A stretch of 64,000 nt of DNA from the NCBI GenBank assembly GCA_034770075.1, contig CM068388.1:63906365-63970364 (forward strand), given 5' to 3'. The position numbers and the translations under genes are program-made. The notes under the pieces were generated by a model that saw nothing but the letters and a program-made list of their open reading frames with translations, was not told the origin of the DNA and did no database searches. Source of the stretch: Aralia elata (lineage: Eukaryota; Streptophyta; Magnoliopsida; Apiales; Araliaceae). Position 1 is the stretch's first letter. Each line of letters starts with the position of its first letter. This document shows positions 23,187-33,954 of the stretch, in pieces.

Positions 23187-24793
23187 TGATGAGTGGGTTT
23201 TATACCTACGAATTAGATATTTTCTAGACTCAATTCTCGGCTATCTTTAAGCATTTATAGCACCATTTCACTAGTTATTTCATTATTGTACAAGAAGCGA
23301 CACTAAGTAGAAAACTGTGGAATTGTGGAACTTTTGGGGGAAAATGTCAAGTACCAGCAGTAAGCATCATCGTCGGGGCGACAGCCTTAGGTTCATTTTC
23401 AGCGCCGGGGCGACACCATCGCCGGGGCGACGTTACTAAGGCATTTCCTATCGCCGGGGCGACGTCGTCGCCGGGGCGGCACTTCGCAATGTATTTTTGT
23501 CGCCGGGGTGACAGAACGGGACAAGAGATATGGCTGGCGTTTGTCACATCTGCTGGTAGTGGAGTTTCAGTGGAGCAAATTCGGGAGCACAATGGAAAGG
23601 GAAGGAGAGAGAGTAATCAGATTAGTAGCCATCGAGGGAGTGGAGATTGAATCATTGAGTTTTTGCTACACATTTTGGAGGCTAGGGTTTGAGAGAAAAA
23701 GAAGAAGAACAAAGGAGCTAAAGGAAAGATTATCAGAATTTCATCAACCAAAGAGGCTTGGAGCACGAAATAGGAAGCAAGAGCAACTCAAGAAGAACTA
23801 CATCTCACTAATTCGGGAATATCATCACAAAAGGGGTGTATCTTCATTTGTTGTAGTTCTTTATTCTTACTTTGTTATTCCAAACCATGTACTATAATCA
23901 GTTTATGATGTTATTGAGATTAAATATGAGCTAAACTCTTCATTCTAAGATTGCAATGGAACCCAACTTGTAGCTTAAATTGAATGCTCTCTTTTGAATG
24001 GTAATTAGGCATTTTGTGAATTGGAGTTTATAACCTTTGATTAAGGATTAATTGCTTGGCCCGTAATTACTTTGGTAACTTATATGGAATTGAGAGAGGA
24101 AGTATAAGTTGAGACCTAGTTATGAATTCATGTGAAAATATGAGGTTCTTTATGGATAATGTATGAGATTATGTGACGTGAGTCTTATGTATTATTCTTG
24201 AGGGTTGACAATTTGATTGTATTTAGGATAGACATATACCTAAATACCACATGTATCCATTTGAGAATCATGCTTAATGATTTCTATTGTGAAAGTTGGT
24301 AATTGATAGAATGGTTAATGGGATTTTACGTGACATATGTCTTATTAATTGTTCTTGATATGGGATTCTTGCTTGTGTATAGAATAGAAATATATCTATA
24401 CACCACAATAGGAAATACGTATTCGACCATCGAGAGAGGCTTATATATACTTGTGATTTCTCGGATAGCAATTCTTATGTTCTAATTTACCAAACAAGAG
24501 AGAGTATGATGTTTAAATGAAGAGTTGGGGGATATTGTAATCTTAGACCTTTTTATCTTGAACTTTATCCGTGTTAGTAAAACCTTGTTTTCTAAATTTC
24601 CCTTATTTTAGTTTTAATCAACAACAAACACAAACCATATTGTCATTGTTTAAATTGGATTGATTTTACATGCGATTGATATTTGGTAATTATTTAACAT
24701 AATTCCTCGTGGGTTCGACACTTTACTTATCTTATATTACTTGTGGACCGCGTATACTTGCACGTGTTTTATTGATTGCGAAATCGACCAACA
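23187..24793 (+). repeat. Athila copy A 5' LTR
   Basis: 1607 bp, TGATGAG...ACCAACA. It carries the cluster of GC-rich palindromes at 23370-23513. TTATATATAC at about 24441-24450 may be a TATA box. The LTR reads an open frame of 118-129 codons (for example 23508-23897) in all copies, most simply a by-product of recent identity. Confidence 0.95.
23370..23513. repeat. GC-palindrome cluster in Athila 5' LTR (A)
   Basis: Six copies of a core close to TCGCC-GG-GGCGA (5-bp inverted arms, GG centre), spaced by AT-rich DNA of varying length; some arms carry one substitution. Equivalent clusters lie at 34178-34321, 38726-38869 and 49540-49683. Confidence 0.9.
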
Positions 24794-24799
24794 AGTTTT

Positions 24800-24817
24800 T
24801 GGCGCCGTTGCCGGGGA
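24800..24817 (+). other. Primer binding site, tRNA-Asp (Athila A)
   Basis: TGGCGCCGTTGCCGGGGA, six bases after the LTR, is complementary to the 3' end of plant tRNA-Asp (…TCCCCGGCAACGGCG-CCA), the usual Athila primer. Confidence 0.9.
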
Positions 24818-24923
24818 ATTATTTTACAATAATTTTACCAATATTGATTATAGTTGAATTGATCTTAATTTAGACTTGTTTTTAATTTTTATTCACTTGA
24901 TTGTGTAGGTACCCTGGAGTTGT

Positions 24924-26583
24924 ATGCGCCGATCACAAAGTCTTGAGTTATTTCCTTACGATCCCGAGATCGAGAGAAATACCCGAAGACTAAGAAGAGA
25001 AAGAATCAGGGATTCTAACAATCAAGAAACTATGGCGACAGAGGAACAAAAAGCATTGAGAGACTATGTAACGCCGCAGATAAGTGATTTACAGTCTAGT
25101 ATCACAAGACCGGCAATAACTGCAAATGCCTTTGAAATCAAACCGGGAACAATACAAATGGTGCAAAATTCGTTACAGTTTGAGGGTTTGGCTAATGACA
25201 ACCCTAATGAGCATTTGTTGAGCTTCATTGAGATATGTGATACTTTCAAATTTGTTGGAGTGACGGATGATGCTTTGAGACTTACACTTTTTCCGTTCAC
25301 TTTGAGAGATAAAGCTAAGAGTTGGCTTCACTCATTGCCACCGGGATCCATCACTACATGGTCAGACTTAGCGCAGAAATTTTTGGCAAAGTTCTTCCCT
25401 CCTGCAAAATCTGCTAGATTGAGAAATGAAATTGCTACATTTGAACAACACCATGGAGAATCATTGTATGAAGCTTGGGAAAGATTTAAAGATTTGCTTC
25501 GGAGATGCCCACATCATGGATTCCTTCCATGGATGCAATTGAATACCTTCTACAATGGATTAGGATCTCACAATCGGTCTAGTTTAGATGCAGCTGCGGG
25601 AGGATGTTTTATGGCTAAAAATTATGGGGAAGCACTTGATTTATTGGAGGTTATGGCTGCAAATAACTACCAATGGCCTACTGCTAGGATGAGTCAACCA
25701 AAGGTAGCCGGTGTATTAGAGGTGGATGCCATCCACAGCCTTAGCAGCTCAGATGGCAGCAATGTCAAAGAAAATTGATTCTTTGACTGACTCAAAAGTG
25801 CAACAGGTGGCTGTTGTTTGTGAAGTTTGTGCAGGGACACATGCCAATGACCAATGCCCATTTGACCACGAGGCAGTTCAGTTTGTAAGTAGCTACCAGA
25901 GACCGCCAAATCAGTACCAAAACACTTACAATGCTGGAAATAGGAACCATCCTAACTTTTCATGGAGCAACAATCAAAATTTTCAGCAAGCTCCTAAACC
26001 ACATCATCCACCAGGGTTCCAAAATCAGCCTCAACAACATCATGCAGCTCAAACCTCACAACCACAACCAGAGAGAAAATCAGATTTTGAGGAGTTGATA
26101 TTGAAACACATGGCTAACCAAGATATCTTGATTAAAAACCAAGCAGCAGCACTTAAGGCTTTGGAAAATCAAATTGGGCAGATGGCTAGTTCCATGTCAA
26201 ATAGACCTCAGGGATCTCTTCCTAGTAACACAGAGACTAATCCAAGAAAAGATGGGAAAGAGGAATGTCAGGCAGTAACTCTCAGAAGTGGTAAACAAAC
26301 CTTACAGGAGCCCGAATTGCAAAAGGGGGCAGCCCACTCAAGCTCTCCTTCGGACTTGACTAGTGCTGATTTTTCTAAGGAAATGGACAACAGTGTGCCA
26401 CCTGAGTCAGAGCAGAAAGATACCACAGGTAAACCTAGTGTTGAGCCTACTCCAAAAGTGTATCCACCAGTACCTTTCCCTCGGAGATTGCAGAAGCAAA
26501 AGTTGGATAAACAGTTTGCCAAATTCCTAGAGGTCTTCAAGAAGCTACAAATTAACATTCCTTTTGCAGAGGCCTTAGAATAG
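24924..26583 (+). pseudogene. Athila copy A gag, one frameshift
   Basis: Starts at the first ATG after the PBS (MRRSQSLELFPYDPEIERNT). The Gag core is clear (NPNEHLLSFIEICDTFKF, then FTLRDKAKSWLHSLPPGS and GESLYEAWERFKDLLRRCPHHG). One extra C near 25731 (ATCCACAG; copy B has ATCACAG) shifts the frame; the remainder is read in 25726-26583 with the zinc knuckle CEVC-AGT-H-ANDQ-C (CX2CX3HX4C) and a Gln/Asn/Pro-rich tail. The frame ends in TAG at 26581-26583, immediately followed by the ATG of pol in the same frame. That TAG is shared by copy B, so it predates the duplication. Confidence 0.9.
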
Positions 26584-29500
26584 ATGCCTAGCTATGCCAA
26601 ATTTATGAAAGGAATCCTATCTATGAAGAAAAGGCTAAATGACTTTGAGACAGTGGCTTTGACAGAAGATTGTAGTGCCGTGCTGCAAAGAAAGCTACCT
26701 CCCAAGTTGAAAGATCCAGGCAGCTTCACTATACCGTGTACTATTGGTAGCCTTTCTTTCAACAAATGTTTGTGTGACTTGGGTGCTAGTATTAATCTCA
26801 TGCCATTATCCGTGTATACTCAATTGGGATTACCTGCACCAAAGCCTACAAACATTTCTCTTCAGCTTGCCGATAGGTCGGTTACATACCCAAGGGGAAT
26901 TGTTGAAGACATTCTTGTTAAGGTGGATAAATTCATATTCCCAGCTGATTTTATCATCTTAGATTATGAGGAAGATAAAAACATTCCTATTATTCTGGGG
27001 AGACCATTTTTAGCCACTGGAAGAACTTTAATTGATGTGCAAAAGGGGGAGCTCACTATGAGGGTTCAGGATCAAGAAGTAACCTTCAATGTATTTAAGG
27101 CCATGAAATTCCCTTCGGATGAGGAAGAATGTTTTCATGTGGATGTTATCGAGCAAGCTGTGAATGATGAGTTTTTGAATGTGTTAAACAATGATCCATT
27201 AGAAACTGCACTTCTGGGAGAGTTTGACATAGAAGATCCAGATTTGGTTGAATATCTACAGATTTTAGATACAGTGCCACGGGGGAGCAAGTTTCAAATT
27301 CCGTTTGAATCTCTTGAACATGCTGAGAATGCTACAGATCGGTTGAAACCATCACTTGAGACACCTCCATCACTTGAGCTAAAGCCCTTGCCTAACCATC
27401 TCATGTATGTATATTTAGGTGATTCAGCTACTTTACCTGTAATTATTGCATCTGTGCTTAACGAGTTTCAGGAAAGCAAGATGTTGCGGGTTCTTAGGGA
27501 GTACAAATCTGCTATTGGATGGACCATCGCCGACATCAAGGGAATAAGCCCATCCTACTGTATGCACAAAATCTTGATGGAAGATGATAGTAAGCCCACT
27601 GTGGAACATCAGAGGAGACTCAACCCAATCATGAAGGAGGTGGTAAAGAAAGAGATTTTGAAGTGGTTAGATGCTGGAATAATTTATCCTATCTCTGACA
27701 GTGCATGGGTGAGCCCAGTTCAGTGTGTACCCAAGAAAGGAGGCATGACAGTTGTAGCCAATGAGAATAATGAATTGATTCCAACAAGAACAGTAACTGG
27801 TTGGAGGGTGTGCATGGATTACAGGAGGCTTAACAAAGCAACTCGAAAGGATCATTTTCCATTACCCTTCATTGATCAAATGTTGGATAGACTAGCTGGA
27901 CATGAGTACTATTGCTTGTTGGATGGATATTCGGGATATAATCAGATTGCTATTGCTCCAGAAGATCAAGAAAGGACTACCTTCACATGCCCATTTGGTA
28001 CTTTTGCTTTTAGAAGGGTCTCATTCGGATTATGTAATACACCAGCCACTTTTCAAAGGTGCATGATGGCTATTTTCTCAGATTTGGTAGAACGCAATGT
28101 TGAAGTTTTCATGGATGACTTCTCAGTGTTTGGTGATTCATTTGACAACTATTTGGAAAATCTAGTTCTAATACTGAAGAGATGTGTGGAAACTAATCTA
28201 GTGCTCAACTGGGAAAAATGTCACTTCATGGTGCAAGAGGAGATAATACTTGGGCATAAAGTGTCATCAAAGGGTCTTGAGGTAGATAGAGCAAAACTTG
28301 AAACAATTGAAAATTTACCTCCACCAACCTCAGTGAAGGGCATTCGTAGTTTTCTGGGACATGCAGGGTTTTACCGAAGATTCATTAAGGATTTTTCTAA
28401 GACCACAAAGCCTTTATGCAGTCTACTAGAAAAAGATGTGCCATTCAAGTTTGATGAAGAGTGCTTGATTGCTTTTGAGCTTCTAAAGAAGAAATTAACC
28501 ACTGCACTAGTGATCATTGCTCCGGATTGGTCAAAACCCTTCGAATTGATGTGTGATGCCAGTGATTATGCGGTAGGGGCTGTTTTGGGACAGCGCAAGG
28601 AGAAGGTTTTTCATGCCATTTACTACGCTAGCAAAACCTTAACTGATGCACAGCAAAACTACACCACTACCGAGAAGGAGTTGCTTGCAGTAGTTTATGC
28701 CTTTGACAAGTTTCGATCTTACTTGATTGGAACAAGGGTGGTAGTATTCACGGATCATTCGGCTATTCGGTATCTAATTGCAAAGAAGGATGCTAAACCG
28801 AGATTGATTAGATGGATCATATTGCTACAGGAGTTTGACTTGGAGATTCGGGACAGAAAGGGAACTGAAAACCAAGTAGCCGACCATCTGTCTAGATTGG
28901 AGAATCCGGGGCATGATAAGGAAGATAAAGTGCTAATCAATGAGTCATTCCCGGATGAACAGCTGTTTGTGGTTCAAGGTGAAATTCCATGGTATGCTGA
29001 TTTTGCTAACTACTTGGTTAGTAATACACTCCCCCCGGACTTGTCGTGGCAGCAAAAGAAAAAGTTTCTTCATGACGTTAATAGGTATATGTGGGATGAG
29101 CCCTATTTGTTCAAACATTGTGTGGACCAAATGATTCGAAGGTGTGTTCCACAGAGCGAGGTCGAGAGCATTCTCCATCACTGTCATGATTCGTTATATG
29201 GAGGACACTACGGAGGTGAGAAAATAGCCACTAAGGTGTTGCAAGCAGGGTTCTTTTGGCCAACTTTGTTCAAGGATGCTCATCAGTTTGTGCTAAAATG
29301 TGATAGATGTCAACGGATGGGGAACATCTCCAAAAGGCACGAAATGCCTTTAAACATGATCCTGGAGGTTGAAGTCTTTGATGTTTGGGGTATAGACTTT
29401 ATGGGGCCATTCCCACCCTCTTTCAACAATCTATACATTCTCTTGGCAGTAGATTATGTATCTAAATGGGTGGAAGCAGCTGCATTTCCCACTAATGATT

Positions 29501-30270
29501 CCAAGGTAGTGCTGAAATTCCTTCAAAAGAATATCTTCACAAGATTCGGTACTCCGAGGGCTATGATTAGTGATGAAGGGAGTCACTTCTGCAATAAACA
29601 TTTTGCTGCCCTTTTGGGAAAATATGGGGTCACTCATAGAATTGCTACTGCATATCACCCCCAGACCAATGGACAAGCTGAGGTTTCTAACAGAGAAGTG
29701 AAGAAAATTCTGGAAAAGATAGTCAATCCCACCAGAAAAGATTGGTCAACAAAGCTGGATGATGCACTATGGGCGTACAGAACGGCTTTTAAAACACCCA
29801 TTGGTATGTCACCATACCAGCTTGTTTATGGCAAGGCATGCCATCTTCCGGTTGAGCTTGAGCACACGGCGTTTTGGGCCATTAGAAAGTTGAATTTTGA
29901 CCTCACAGCTGCAGGCGAGAAAAGGCTTCTTCAGCTCAATGAACTTGATGAGTTCCGACTGCAAGCTTATGAAAATTCAAAATTGTACAAGGAGAAGGTA
30001 AAAAGGTGGCATGATAAAAAGATTGTTGACAGAAAATTTGAGCCTGGCCAAGAAGTATTGCTATACAACTCTCGATTGAGGCTTTTTCCCGGAAAGCTCA
30101 AATCGCGTTGGTCGGGTCCTTTCACTGTTAAGCACGCATTCCCACACGGAGCTGTTGAAGTCTATGGTGATAATCCGGAAGTGACGTTCAAAGTTAATGG
30201 GCAGCGTCTTAAGCACTATTGGGGTGGCGGCTTCGCTCGCCAAAAGACCTCGATCACTTTAGCCGATTAG
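26584..30270 (+). CDS. Athila copy A pol: protease, RT, RNase H, integrase
   Basis: 1228 intact codons. Protease: KCLCDLGASIN with Asp65, second motif IPIILGRPFLATG. RT: Asp447 in LLDGYSGYNQI and Asp511/Asp512 in VFMDDFSVFG. RNase H: Asp658 in MCDASDYAVG, Glu697 or Glu699 in TTEKELLAVV, Asp724 in VFTDHSAI. Integrase: HHCC region (HHCHDSLYGGHYGG...CDRCQ), then Asp938 (WGIDFMGP), Asp997 (MISDEGSHF) and Glu1033 (NGQAEVSNRE). Everything needed for catalysis is present, which is unusual in this window. It lies in frame behind gag with only the TAG between them, so expression would need readthrough, reinitiation or an ancestral sense codon now mutated. The codon is normally Gln in Athila relatives (inference). 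Confidence 0.95.
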   Translation: MPSYAKFMKGILSMKKRLNDFETVALTEDCSAVLQRKLPPKLKDPGSFTIPCTIGSLSFNKCLCDLGASINLMPLSVYTQLGLPAPKPTNISLQLADRSVTYPRGIVEDILVKVDKFIFPADFIILDYEEDKNIPIILGRPFLATGRTLIDVQKGELTMRVQDQEVTFNVFKAMKFPSDEEECFHVDVIEQAVNDEFLNVLNNDPLETALLGEFDIEDPDLVEYLQILDTVPRGSKFQIPFESLEHAENATDRLKPSLETPPSLELKPLPNHLMYVYLGDSATLPVIIASVLNEFQESKMLRVLREYKSAIGWTIADIKGISPSYCMHKILMEDDSKPTVEHQRRLNPIMKEVVKKEILKWLDAGIIYPISDSAWVSPVQCVPKKGGMTVVANENNELIPTRTVTGWRVCMDYRRLNKATRKDHFPLPFIDQMLDRLAGHEYYCLLDGYSGYNQIAIAPEDQERTTFTCPFGTFAFRRVSFGLCNTPATFQRCMMAIFSDLVERNVEVFMDDFSVFGDSFDNYLENLVLILKRCVETNLVLNWEKCHFMVQEEIILGHKVSSKGLEVDRAKLETIENLPPPTSVKGIRSFLGHAGFYRRFIKDFSKTTKPLCSLLEKDVPFKFDEECLIAFELLKKKLTTALVIIAPDWSKPFELMCDASDYAVGAVLGQRKEKVFHAIYYASKTLTDAQQNYTTTEKELLAVVYAFDKFRSYLIGTRVVVFTDHSAIRYLIAKKDAKPRLIRWIILLQEFDLEIRDRKGTENQVADHLSRLENPGHDKEDKVLINESFPDEQLFVVQGEIPWYADFANYLVSNTLPPDLSWQQKKKFLHDVNRYMWDEPYLFKHCVDQMIRRCVPQSEVESILHHCHDSLYGGHYGGEKIATKVLQAGFFWPTLFKDAHQFVLKCDRCQRMGNISKRHEMPLNMILEVEVFDVWGIDFMGPFPPSFNNLYILLAVDYVSKWVEAAAFPTNDSKVVLKFLQKNIFTRFGTPRAMISDEGSHFCNKHFAALLGKYGVTHRIATAYHPQTNGQAEVSNREVKKILEKIVNPTRKDWSTKLDDALWAYRTAFKTPIGMSPYQLVYGKACHLPVELEHTAFWAIRKLNFDLTAAGEKRLLQLNELDEFRLQAYENSKLYKEKVKRWHDKKIVDRKFEPGQEVLLYNSRLRLFPGKLKSRWSGPFTVKHAFPHGAVEVYGDNPEVTFKVNGQRLKHYWGGGFARQKTSITLAD

Positions 30271-30585
30271 CCTTGATTGGATGTGAAGTCGGGCCGAGGA
30301 CTTTAAACCACGCGCTGGATGGGAGGCAACCCATTATCCTTATCCGTATCCTTTACATTTGGTTGTTACATTTCAGTTTGATAAGTGTGTATTCTTATGT
30401 TTCTTAATTTTCCATTTTGGCACTTTGGTTAGAAAAGCTATGCCTCAGTGTGCTTTAACTGTTGAATTTTTGAGCTGGCTATTCTGAATATGTGTACAAT
30501 GTTGCTTAATACAGGTTGGTAGTGTTAAGTTGGGTTTTGGGGTCAGATGTAGAAGAACACAAATTTGGTGATGCAGTAGGGTCCG

Positions 30586-30729
30586 TCGCCCCGATGACAA
30601 CTCATAAGCCAATTGTATCGCCCCAGCGACTCTGGCGCCCCGGCGACAATTCAGTATCATGTATCATCGCCCCAGCGACACTGACGCCCTGGCGGTAAAA
30701 ACACAGTATATTCTATCGCCCCGGCGATA
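30586..30729. repeat. GC-palindrome cluster downstream of pol (A)
   Basis: About six copies related to TCGCC-CC-GGCGA, i.e. the LTR motif with CC in the centre (opposite strand), including perfect-arm copies near 30716-30727. Copy B has it at about 45946-46089. Confidence 0.88.
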
Positions 30730-30998
30730 GACACGGAATCCAGTTTTTAAAAAACCCCAATTCTGCAGAATCGCTGTGTGCATTTTCTCTTCCATTCATT
30801 CCGTCCCAAGCTCGGTTTCCCCTCTCAATCCATTCGAAGCACATGCCACACTAATCCACAACCAATTTCAACCCATTACAGTAGGATTTCGCACCATCAA
30901 CACAAGTTTCAACCGAAAATTTTGGAATTTCATGAGGTAATTGGGGAATTCAAGCTAGGGTTTATCTTTTGCGGTTTTGCTCACTAAAATCATCCAAG

Positions 30999-31471
30999 GT
31001 ATGTCATTGTTGAGCTGGGTACGAATTGCTGTTATTTATTGATTAGTGACCTTGCATCTATAGTAGTCAGTGAGGTTGAATTGGACCAAATTGAATTTTA
31101 GTTGGAATTTTTCATTACCTGCAATTGGTTGAACCACTTGTAACTGCTCTATCGTGAGGTTGGGATTAAATTGCCAGTGTGATCATTGGTGTTTATTGCT
31201 TCTGTGTTTTAGTTCATGATCATCAATACTTGGGTCTTCAGTGAAAATTATTTTTGCAATTGTTGAAAATTTGCAACCTTTGTACTCTGTGATACCTTTG
31301 TACTCTGTGAGGTGGGCTTTTGCATATATTGGGTATCAATCTGGGGTATTTTGTGTCTGCATTGGGTATTTTTTTTCAACTGCTATAAACTAAGGCTGTG
31401 AGATTACACTGTATTATTCATTTATTTTCGGGTGATGGTATATATATATTGCTGAAATTGGTTTGTTGCAG
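30999..31471 (+). other. Candidate intron before the Athila extra ORF
   Basis: A strong donor AAG|GTATGT at 30999 and an acceptor TTTGTTGCAG|TG ending at 31471 enclose 473 bp of T-rich sequence, 77 bp upstream of the ORF start. Splicing could give the ORF its own leader or mark the acceptor for a subgenomic RNA. Only splice-site consensus supports this. Copy B equivalent: about 46360-46832. Confidence 0.4.
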
Positions 31472-31548
31472 TGAAACTGAAAATTAGTTGGAATCCAGTT
31501 TGGGGGAAGTTTTTGTTTGTGGTTGTTTGCACCAAGTATTGATCAGTC

Positions 31549-32694
31549 ATGCCGCCAAAAAGGTTCAGGGGTGAGGGTTCTTCAGCACCACAGACACGGG
31601 CTTTTGATCACAGTAAGTTTGTCAGTGCTGAGGCCGCTGAGCGATTTGACACCTTCATAGTGGGTAAGGCTCTGACGCCCGAGCGTGGCCTGCGACCTAG
31701 TTGGCGAGTGGATGGAGAGATGGGCGATCAGATTACTGAGAGAGAGTGGGACACTTTTATTGAGTAGCCCGAGGCAGCCGTGATAGCCATTGTCCAGGAG
31801 TTTTATGCTAATGCAAAGGACACGCCACCATATACTGTGACTGTACGGGGCAGGACCGTACCATTCAGCGCCCAGACTATTAATGACTACTATACTTTGG
31901 ACGCTCCTACTGTGTGCCAGTATACTGAGTTCCTGCGATCCTCACCCGACTATGACAGAATTCTGGCCGACTTGTGCAGACCGGGCACCACGTGGGTTGC
32001 TAAGGGCAACAGAGGGGGTACATTCTTTCATAGCAAGGAGTTAAGCCTGTATGGTAAGATTTGGTATGCTTTTCTCTGCGCTAAGCTGATGCCCACGGTT
32101 CATGTTAGCGATGTTACAAAGGACAGGGCTGCCCTATTGTATTCTATAGTCATGGACTACACGATCGACGTGGGTCGCATCATTGAGGGTAACATCCGTA
32201 GGATCCTGAGAAGTAATGTGCATGGCGGGTTACCAAACCCATCTCTTATCTGCGGATTGTGCCGGGCTGCAGGTGTTCAGTGGACCGAGGATGAGATTGT
32301 TCAGCAGCCTCTGCTGGTCTTGGACTATCGGCTGATCTCCAGATACTCAGTTTGGGACCAGGCAGAGTCACACCCGAGGGGTCGTGGATTTATTATTCAG
32401 CCCCAGGCAGATCCAGTGGATGCCCCTGCTTCACCTACAGATTCCAACTCTCAGCCGAGATCTCGTGTCAGCAGTCAGCTCAGAGATATGCAAATGCTGC
32501 TGGTACGACAGAACCAACGACTTGCAGAGAGGCAGGAGCACATATTCAACTACACCACGAGCTTCAATGCAGTTCTGGCTGATCAGTTCGCGAGGCTGAA
32601 TCCTGGAGGACCACCTATCCCATTCCCCGTGCCCCAGCCACTTCCCCCCTATCCACCATCTGATGCTGAGGTTGAGGATATCAACCAACCATGA
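31549..32694 (+). pseudogene. Athila extra ORF ('env-like' position), one stop
   Basis: Starts MPPKRFRGEGSSAPQTR and runs 72 codons to an in-frame TAG (31765-31767), then stays open to 32694. The central part (EFYANAKDTPPYTVTVRG, INDYYTLDAP, SKELSLYGKIWYAFLCAKLMPT) matches what is known as the putative plant transposon protein domain (PF20167) often found behind Athila-type pol. The C-terminal third is a Gln/Arg-rich helical segment and a Pro-rich tail (PFPVPQPLPPYPP). I see no signal peptide or membrane segment, so the historical label 'envelope' is not supported by this sequence. The TAG is shared with copy B and so predates the duplication. Confidence 0.8.
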
Positions 32695-32731
32695 TCAGGG
32701 GAGTCCTCAGTTTTACATTTTGCACTCTTTA

Positions 32732-32769
32732 GACAATGAGGACATTGTCCATTTTAAGTTTGGGGGTGG
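32732..32769 (+). other. Internal hairpin plus PPT-like tract (Athila A)
   Basis: Hairpin GACAATG-AGGA-CATTGTC (32732-32749, 7-bp perfect stem) followed 6 nt later by AAGTTTGGGGGTGG (32756-32769). The core TAAGTTTGGGGGT is the same as that of the terminal PPT, 1.22 kb downstream. Copy B: 48093-48130. Confidence 0.8.
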
Positions 32770-33954
32770 TTTTGCTATTGGTTTTGCTTTTTTCTATTTA
32801 GTAGTCGTTCCTTGTACTTCAGTTGGTTTAATGCTTTAGCATGGTAGTTATAGTTAGTATGCAGGTTTTCAAGTTTAAAGACAGTTTTTGAATGATGGTT
32901 TTTATTAAAAATAATCATGTGAAATATCATCAAAATGACTTTTCTTGCTATGAATGCTTATTTCTATTAATGTCATTGGTTGATGATCATTGAACATAGT
33001 CATAATCTATTTTTCCTTTTGATTTTTGGTTTCTCAGCATTATGTAGATCTGCATTTAGAAACCTATGAGCAGTGTATTTAAGGAAAGCCGATGATGACT
33101 TGGTAATCACTGTTTTAATGTCTTATGCACCTTGGATCTGAATTGCTATATTAGAAATGCTAACTCGTGCCTATTTCTCTTGAATTTTTAACCCTTGGAG
33201 TTCCTAATGCACATGGTATTGTTGTGGTTACGTGAGATTTTATATTCAACTCGTTGAAACTGTTGCTCATTAAAAGATAGGATAGTTTCGTAAAAAAAAA
33301 AAAAAAAAAAATTTGCTTATTTACTGCTTCGATGTCTGTCTTGAATGCTGGTTATAATTGAAAATGAAATATAGACAGATATGAGCAAATCTTGACTAGT
33401 TTGTCCTTGTGGCCTTTGTCATTCGAACAAGTAAGCCCGTTGGAGCGTTTCTACGCTTGATGCCCTAAAACCATCTGGTTTGGGAGTCGTCGGTGGAAAG
33501 TTTGCTACATGGGTGACATTGAAAAGCCTAATGAAGATAAACATTGCACAGGTCTAGATGTTAATAAAATATCATCGAGATGGAGCGTAAAACGCACTCG
33601 GTGATAGTTATAGAATCTAGCTAAATGGAATGTGAAAATAGAGGCTAGTGAGCATGAGAGCTGCTAGCAGCTTGGCTATTAACTGTTTTATCTTCTTTTG
33701 AGCAATGTAGTTCTAGGATTGAATTGTAATCAGTGCGTGCTCTAACAGTCCTACCACACACACACACACTTAAGGGTTAAACATTTGGCGAAATTGTTGT
33801 GAGTTTCATTTCTGATAATCATTTGGTTGTGAGGTTGTTGTGTACTTGTTTTTAAATGTTGAGGCTGGATGTCCTTATCCTGACTGCTCTAGCGTAGAAC
33901 TCTTGCATTTGCATTCAAATACTTGTGGCTTTGTGTGTTTTTCATTTCCTTTGT
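32770..33954 (+). other. Athila A 3' untranslated region
   Basis: No supportable ORF. Contains a 20-base A run (33292-33311) and a CA microsatellite (about 33756-33769). Confidence 0.65.

Larger units (their letters stand above)
30271..31548 (+). other. Athila A spacer between pol and extra ORF
   Basis: 1.28 kb without a convincing ORF. It contains a second GC-palindrome cluster (30586-30729), a CT-rich stretch resembling a 5' UTR (about 30780-30840) and a candidate intron (30999-31471). Confidence 0.7.

Noticed and set aside
23370..23513. CRISPR-like array (short repeats with unique spacers)
   Set aside because: Repeats are only 12 bp, spacers are irregular, the context is a plant LTR and there are no cas genes.
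23347..23592. 81-codon minus-strand Arg/Pro-rich ORF repeated in every Athila LTR
   Set aside because: It is a reading of the GC-palindrome cluster; frame openness comes from the repeated motif.
23508..23897. 129-codon ORF in the Athila LTR (118-122 codons in the other copies)
   Set aside because: Present in all LTRs only because they are nearly identical; no domain, and it lies across LTR sequence with no coding signature.
31549..32694. Viral envelope gene
   Set aside because: The position behind Athila pol invites the label, but no signal peptide or membrane segment is visible and the sequence fits the plant transposon-protein domain instead.
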